Under the pieces are notes generated by a model. The model saw nothing but the letters and a program-made list of their open reading frames with translations, searched no databases and had not been told where the DNA came from. Below are positions 27,391 through 36,254 of a stretch of 36,254 nucleotides of DNA, piece after piece (the stretch's first letter is position 1; every line of letters starts with the position of its first letter). Source of the stretch: Rhodanobacteraceae bacterium (GTDB lineage: Bacteria > Pseudomonadota > Gammaproteobacteria > Xanthomonadales > SZUA-5); NCBI GenBank assembly GCA_016717705.1, contig JADKFD010000101.1:1-36254 (forward strand). Direction: 5' to 3'. A program made the translations under genes and the position numbers.

Positions 27391-27499
27391 AGGTCACGTG
27401 ACATTGGCGAGCACTGTGGGAGCGGGTTTATCCCGCGAAAGCTCTCGCGGAGTAAATCCGCTCCCACAAAAGCCCTCGCGGAGTAAATCCGCTCCCACA
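27391..27499. repeat. REP-like cluster: family A fragment and three family B units
   Basis: GTAGGTCACGTGACA (27391-27405) is a family A fragment without its middle. Unit B1 (27415-27438, TGTGGGAGCGGGTTTATCCC, then GCGA) is followed by two identical inverted 24-base units, TCGCGGAGTAAATCCGCTCC then CACA, at 27445-27468 and 27476-27499 with a 31-base period. B1 pairs with either to form a hairpin. The unit resembles Pseudomonas-type REP sequences with GTGGGAGCGGGTTT. Confidence 0.88.
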
Positions 27500-27504
27500 G
27501 AAGC

Positions 27505-28068
27505 TCAGTAAACCTGCCCTTGCAGTTCCCGATAGCGCGCCAAGGCCGCTCTCGCCTGCTCGCGGCAGATGTCGCGCTGCACGGCGATGCCGCGACGGTT
27601 GAGCTCGCCCACCCAGTCGGCCGGCAGCGGGCCTTCGTCGAAGCCGGTCAGCGACTCGACATCCTCGGATCGGGCGCCGATCAGCAGAGTGTCGATGCCG
27701 GCCCAGATGGTGGCGCCATAGCACTGGCAGCAGGGCTGCGAGCTGGTCGCCAGGGTGATCTTCTTGCCGATGGCGTTCAGCCGAAATTGCTGCAGCCGTT
27801 GCTGCGCAGTCATGTACGCCATGGTTTCGGCGTGGGCCAGCGAGCAGCTTTGCTGGATCACGCGATTGACGCCGATGCTGATCAAGCGGCCCCCGTCGGT
27901 GAACACCGCCGCCCCAAAGGGCCCGCCGCTGTTCTGCTCGACATTCATCCGCGACAGCTCGATCGCCAGCATCACCTGTTCTTCGGGCGTCTCGTAGCGG
28001 CGCTGCATGTCGACCACCTGCTGGGTCCAGGCGGGCAGGGTCAGGTGGATCTGGACGGGTAGGATCAT
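27505..28068 (-). CDS. Nucleoside/cytidine deaminase-family zinc enzyme
   Basis: The 187-residue protein has the zinc deaminase signature: HAE (His79-Glu81) and PCCQC (Cys113 and Cys116 as ligands), with GGPFGAAVF upstream. It probably deaminates a purine or pyrimidine base or nucleoside; guanine deaminase-like enzymes share this pattern. ATG at 28068 gives the family-like N-terminus (PVQIHLTLPAW), but three heptamer repeats sit right in its leader and no ribosome binding site is seen there. An ATG at 28008 with AGGTGG at 28014-28019 is an alternative that would shorten the protein to 167 residues. It lies downstream of glnS on the same strand, 165 bases apart, with repeats between. Confidence 0.85.
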   Translation of the reverse strand: MILPVQIHLTLPAWTQQVVDMQRRYETPEEQVMLAIELSRMNVEQNSGGPFGAAVFTDGGRLISIGVNRVIQQSCSLAHAETMAYMTAQQRLQQFRLNAIGKKITLATSSQPCCQCYGATIWAGIDTLLIGARSEDVESLTGFDEGPLPADWVGELNRRGIAVQRDICREQARAALARYRELQGQVY

Positions 28069-28070
28069 AT

Positions 28071-28230
28071 GTCGGTTGTCGGTTGTCGGTTGTTTGTTGG
28101 TATTAGAGCATCGCGCGCGAGCGCGCTCCTACAAAATGCCGAAATTCCACGCAGGGACTGCAAAAAAAACGCGCTCGCTTGCCCGCTGCGCTTTCGCTCT
28201 TTCCAACACCAACACCAACAACCAACACCC
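28071..28230. repeat. Tandem heptamers and REP family C unit between glnS and the deaminase
   Basis: GTCGGTT is repeated exactly three times (28071-28091), directly upstream of the deaminase ATG on the minus strand. A family C palindrome (28111-28132, TCGCGCGCGAGCGCGCTCCT then AC) follows. At 28203-28230 an array of CCAACA-type hexamers is roughly complementary to the heptamers, so the two flanks could pair over about 110 bases. Confidence 0.6.
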
Positions 28231-28233
28231 GCT

Positions 28234-29961
<1,728 letters not shown>

Positions 29962-30050
29962 GGTCTTGAGGGCGCGAAAGCAAAGCCGGCGATTCTAGCG
30001 CGTCGGTCGCGGGTTGAACGGATGTAGGAGCGACGTGTACGTCGCGACCA

Positions 30051-31991
<1,941 letters not shown>

Positions 31992-32178
31992 GCGCGGTGT
32001 CGCTTGGGGAAAGGGCGCAGTCTACGGCAGCGGGTTCTGGGGCAGGACCTTCGGCGCTCCCGGGGGTCAAACAGGGTCCCGGCAAGGCGGTGACTTGCCG
32101 CCATGACTTCTGACGCCTGTCGCCGACGCAGGGGCTGATAATGTCGCAAGTCCTGTGAATTCCCGCCCGGAGTCGGTG

Positions 32179-33067
32179 ATGCGCATCCTGAAGAGTCTGC
32201 TGAAACTGCTGGGATTGCTGCTGGTGGTGCTGGCGATTGCGGTCGGGTGTGTTCGCCTGGCGCGGCAATGCGACGCTCGCCAAGCGCTGGGACGTCAGCC
32301 AGCGGCCGCCACGGACCCGCGCCACCATGGATCTGGCCGCGGGTGAACATCAGGCCAAAATCCGCGGCTGCCTGGAATGCCACGGCGCCGATCTCGGCGG
32401 CCAGGTGCTGGCGCTGACGCCGATTGGGCCGATGATTCCGCCAAACCTGACGCGCGGGCAGGGCAGTGTGACGGCGCAGTACACCGATGCCGACTGGCAG
32501 CGCGCCATTCGCCATGGCGTCGGCCCCGGTGGCCGTCCGCTGATCCTGATGCCGAGCGATGACAACACCAGCATGTCGGAGACCGATTTCGCCGCGTTGG
32601 TGGCTTATGTCCAGAGCATCCCGCCGGTCGATCGGGTGAACCAGCCGACCAGCCTCAATCTGCTCGGCAAGATCCTGCTCGGTGCCGGACAGTTGCCGAT
32701 GCTCACCGTTGAGCGCATCGACCATACGCAACAGCCCAAAGCGGTCGCGGTGGCCGCCACGGCTGAATACGGCGGCTATCTGGCCGGCATCTGCAGCGGC
32801 TGCCACGGCGCCAACTTCGCCGGCGGACCGGCGCCCGGCCTGCCGCCGGACGCTCCGCAGGCCGCCAATCTGACGCCCGCAGGCCGCGCCACCGGTTGGT
32901 CGACGGCTGAGTTCGCGACGACGCTGCGCACTGGCAAGCGTCCTGACGGCACGCAGATGCAGCCACAGTTCATGCCGTGGCCGGCGTTCTCGCACATGAC
33001 CGATGTCGAGATCGAAGCGCTGCAGCGTTACTTCCAGTCGCTGCCGCCGGCCGACAAACGCACATGA
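32179..33067 (+). pseudogene. Membrane-anchored diheme cytochrome c, interrupted by one frameshift
   Basis: The gene encodes a c-type cytochrome of about 295 residues if one base is dropped. The start (ATG 32179, GGAG upstream) gives a signal-anchor (MRILKSLLKLLGLLLVVLAIAVG). The frame then has one base too many in the GGG at 32245-32247; the corrected reading is AVGVFAWRGNATLAKRWDV. Two heme sites follow, CLECH (64-68) and CSGCH (about 205-209). MPSDDNTSMSETD and MPWPAFSHMTD, in equivalent places, may supply methionine ligands. The layout resembles the diheme electron-transfer subunits of membrane dehydrogenases. The stop overlaps the GNAT start (ATGA). It may be a sequencing error in a G run. 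Confidence 0.8.
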
Positions 33068-33630
33068 GCATCGATCTGCCGACGATCGATGGCACTCGCG
33101 TGCGTCTGCGGCAGCTGTCGGCCGCTGATCTCGATGACCTGCACGCGGTGTTCAGCGATTCGGTGGCAATGCGCTACTGGAGTCGGCCGGCATTCGTCGA
33201 TGGGGCCGAAACGCGCGAATACCTCGGCGCCATCGACGCCGGTCGCGAACGCGGCGATCTGCTGCAATGGGGCATCGAGCACCTCGCCCAGGCGCGCATC
33301 ATCGGTACCACGACGCTGTTCCACATCGACCGCGACCAGGGCCGTGCGGAGATCGGCTACATCCTCAAATCCAGCCATTGGGGCCAGGGTTTGGCCAACG
33401 AAGCACTGGCGGCGCTGCTGCAACACGCCCGCGATCAGATGGGCATGCGCCGCATCGACGCCGATGTCGATCCGCGCAATAGCGCCTCGCTGCGCTGCAT
33501 CGAGCGCCTCGGCTTCGTCCGCGAAGGCTACGCCCGCGAGCGTTGGGTGGTCAGCGGCGAGGTGCAGGATTCGGTGTTGCTGGGCTTGTTGACGCGCGAG
33601 TTGGTGGTGCGCGAGTTGCCGTGCCGGTGA
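33064..33630 (+). CDS. GNAT-family N-acetyltransferase (RimJ/RimL-type)
   Basis: The 188-residue protein has the GNAT fold of the RimJ/RimL type, which transfers acetyl from acetyl-CoA to an amine. The sequence DGTRVRLRQLSAADLDDLHAVFSDS at the start, the acetyl-CoA loop SSHWGQGLANEALAALLQHA at about 106-125 and the NSASLRCIERLGFVREGYARER tail are typical. The substrate is not known. ATG at 33064 is within the stop of the cytochrome gene (ATGA). Its end overlaps the open frame of the convergent exporter gene by 80 bases. Confidence 0.93.
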   Translation: MSIDLPTIDGTRVRLRQLSAADLDDLHAVFSDSVAMRYWSRPAFVDGAETREYLGAIDAGRERGDLLQWGIEHLAQARIIGTTTLFHIDRDQGRAEIGYILKSSHWGQGLANEALAALLQHARDQMGMRRIDADVDPRNSASLRCIERLGFVREGYARERWVVSGEVQDSVLLGLLTRELVVRELPCR

Positions 33631-34921
33631 ATCGCTGCGCGATACATCGGCCTACGACAGCACCGTGTGGTAGCCCGATGTACGCGCAACGGCGTGCGGA
33701 TGTTCGGCGGTCGCACGTGCGCTTCACCGCATGCACCCGCGAAACCGCCGACCGCGCGAACAGATACAGCGTCATTCCGCTCAGCGTCAGTGCCGCCGCC
33801 CCCAAGGCCAACTGCCGCGCATCATGCTGCAGCAGCGGTGCCAGCAATCCGGCGACGCTGGCGTTGACGATCAGGCTGAGGAACATCTGCAGCGAACTGG
33901 CGCCGCCGCGGCGGTCGGGGAACAGGTCCATGCTGGCGATGGTCAACAGCGGAAACGCGATCGCCACGCCGAATGCGGTGAGCGCGATCGGCAGCACGGC
34001 ATACGGCCACACCACCACGTCGACCAGCTGCGTATAGGCGACATTGCTGATGCCCGCGATCAGCATCAAGCCATAACCCAGCATCAAGCCCGTGCGCGGC
34101 TGAATACGTCCGGCCATGCGCCCGCTGGCGAAGGAGCCGATCATCATGCCGCTGATGGTCGGCACGAAAAAGGCGCCGAACTGGCGCTCGTTCATGCCGA
34201 GGATCTCCATGACGAAGCTCGGCGCGGAGCTGATGTAGAGGAACATCGCGGCGAAGTTGAAGCCGCCGGCGAAGCACAAAAGGACGAATCGGCTGTTGCG
34301 CAGCATGCGCACATAACCGAGCAGCAAGTTGCCCAGGTGCAAGGGTGTGCGCAGGGCCGGGCCGTGGGTCTCCGGCAACACCCGCCAGCACAGCGCGACC
34401 AGGCTGATTGACCACAGCACCAGGAACCAGAACGGTGCGCGCCAGCCGAAGTACAGGAGGTATCCGCCGATGATCGGCGCCAATGCCGGGGCGATGCCGA
34501 AAATCATGCTGATGCCGCTCATCACGCGCTGGGCGCGCGCACCGGCAAAGCAGTCGCGCACGATGGCGCGGCCAACGATCACACCCGCACCCGCGCTCAA
34601 GCCCTGCAGCACGCGGAACCAGAGCAGCTGATCGATGGTCTGCGCCACGGCGCAACCCACTGAGGCCAGCGTGAACACGACCATCGAACCTAGAATCACC
34701 GGGCGCCGGCCGAGTGCATCCGACAAACCGCCGTGCAGCAAGGACATCACGGCATAGGCGACCAGATACAGTGACAGCGTCTGCTGCATCTGGAACGGCG
34801 ATGCGGTCAGCGCCTTGGAGATCGCCGGGAAAGCCGGGAAGAAGGTGTCGATCGCGAACGGACCGATCATCGACAGGCTGGCCAGCAGCACGATCAGGGA
34901 GCGCGCGGACTTCGGTTCCAT
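33551..34921 (-). CDS. Bcr/CflA-type multidrug MFS exporter with extended C-terminus
   Basis: The protein is a 12-helix drug:proton antiporter of the Bcr/CflA subfamily in the major facilitator superfamily. The starting helix PFAIDTFFPAFPAISKAL, then GGLSDALGRRPVILGSMVVF (motif A) and LQGLSAGAGVIVGRAIVRD (motif C) are characteristic. The frame has 456 residues, about 50 more than usual: after LYLFARSAVSRVHAVKR the tail is rich in Arg and Pro, is coded by a repeat and overlaps the GNAT gene by 80 bases. The natural end is probably near 33720. ATG at 34921 gives the standard N-terminus. It is convergent with the GNAT gene. Drug specificity cannot be told. Confidence 0.9.
   Translation of the reverse strand: MEPKSARSLIVLLASLSMIGPFAIDTFFPAFPAISKALTASPFQMQQTLSLYLVAYAVMSLLHGGLSDALGRRPVILGSMVVFTLASVGCAVAQTIDQLLWFRVLQGLSAGAGVIVGRAIVRDCFAGARAQRVMSGISMIFGIAPALAPIIGGYLLYFGWRAPFWFLVLWSISLVALCWRVLPETHGPALRTPLHLGNLLLGYVRMLRNSRFVLLCFAGGFNFAAMFLYISSAPSFVMEILGMNERQFGAFFVPTISGMMIGSFASGRMAGRIQPRTGLMLGYGLMLIAGISNVAYTQLVDVVVWPYAVLPIALTAFGVAIAFPLLTIASMDLFPDRRGGASSLQMFLSLIVNASVAGLLAPLLQHDARQLALGAAALTLSGMTLYLFARSAVSRVHAVKRTCDRRTSARRCAYIGLPHGAVVGRCIAQRFTGTATRAPPTRASTSPATPNPAPRR
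33632..33692. repeat. Imperfect inverted repeat (family E) between the convergent GNAT and exporter genes
   Basis: The left arm TCGCTGCGCGATACATCGGC, then CTAC (33632-33655), pairs imperfectly with the right arm GTAGCCCGATGTACGCGCAA (33670-33692). The 14-mer TCGCTGCGCGATAC is shared with 24775-24788 and, inverted, 5630-5643. It falls where the exporter gene should have ended. Confidence 0.7.
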
Positions 34922-35002
34922 CGATCGGGTTCAGGCAAGCGGGGCGGCATTGTAGCGGGTCGGCTGGCGCCGACCGGGCGAATGTAGACACTCTCTTCCC
35001 TG

Positions 35003-36056
<1,054 letters not shown>

Positions 36057-36254
36057 TTTGGCTCCAGACCATCATGGATTAGGATGACGTCTGGTTCCCC
36101 GACCCGCACACTGGCGGCACTTCCTTGTGACGCAGGCTCAAGGGCTTTGCGACACTCCACGTGCTCGTCCAAAGGGGCGGGAGCCGCTCTACAACGTGCT
36201 GCAAACCTCGCGCAACCGGGAGCGGGCGGCTTCCCCATAAACGTCGAGAAACAA
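36057..36254 (-). ncRNA. Possible bridge-RNA region upstream of the IS110 transposase
   Basis: The noncoding left end of IS110-group elements, upstream of the transposase, is known to encode a structured bridge RNA that recognises target and donor DNA. This stretch has that position and length (198 bases) and no convincing gene; a 61-residue minus-strand frame (36053-36238) could be chance. I cannot show the paired loops by eye and the element end is outside the window, so this is position-based only. Confidence 0.3.

Noticed and set aside
27391..27505. Possible CRISPR array (repeated 24-mers)
   Set aside because: Only two direct copies with a 7-base gap and an inverted partner: a REP cluster, with no spacers of proper length and no cas genes.

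Overview
The window is high-GC gammaproteobacterial chromosome, most likely from the Lysobacterales (Xanthomonadales). The reasons are the order clpX-lon-hupB-tRNA-Val-tRNA-Asp-ppiD, the mltD-gloB / yafS-rnhA-dnaQ block known from Escherichia coli, the protein types, and abundant REP-like palindromes between genes. No plasmid, phage or CRISPR signal is seen. The species cannot be named from the sequence alone.

Layout. 1-5700: protein quality control and nucleoid genes (clpX end, lon, HU, two tRNAs, PpiD). 5737-8604 (minus): fabI, mltD, gloB. 8899-12316 (plus): YafS-like methyltransferase, RNase H1, DNA polymerase III epsilon, then a five-heme cytochrome c. 12534-14746: a membrane Ser/Thr kinase facing a PP2C phosphatase. 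15103-17395: tRNA-Ser with a very large palindrome at its 3' end, then hflK-hflC. 17485-18782: a secreted protein of unknown function and a small zinc-finger protein. 18856-23551: a tightly packed envelope-polysaccharide cluster (GT4 glycosyltransferase, O-antigen-ligase-like protein, GT2 glycosyltransferase, LpxL-type acyltransferase, hotdog thioesterase). 23584-24657: a PspF-like sigma-54 activator. 24795-28068: nitroreductase, ELM1-like protein, SRPBCC protein and nucleoside deaminase. 28234-31991 (minus): glnS and a YoaA/DinG-type iron-sulfur helicase. 32179-34921: diheme cytochrome c, GNAT acetyltransferase and a Bcr/CflA-type exporter. 35003-36254: a decayed or badly read IS110-family element containing a roughly 70-bp poly-C tract.

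Two features run across the window. First, at least five kinds of short palindromic repeat lie between genes, and in several places they appear to supply or displace stop codons (clpX, the helicase, the exporter, possibly the acyltransferase and the nitroreductase). Second, every broken gene (hypothetical 17485, GT4, diheme cytochrome c, IS110 transposase) is shifted in the same direction, equivalent to one extra base each time. This points either to insertion-biased sequence errors or to a common decay pattern.

Functionally, the Lon/ClpX/HU/PpiD and HflKC genes handle protein quality control. FabI, the LpxL-type enzyme and the sugar transferases build lipids and the outer envelope. The kinase and phosphatase could form a reversible phosphorylation switch, although the kinase has lost its glycine-rich loop.
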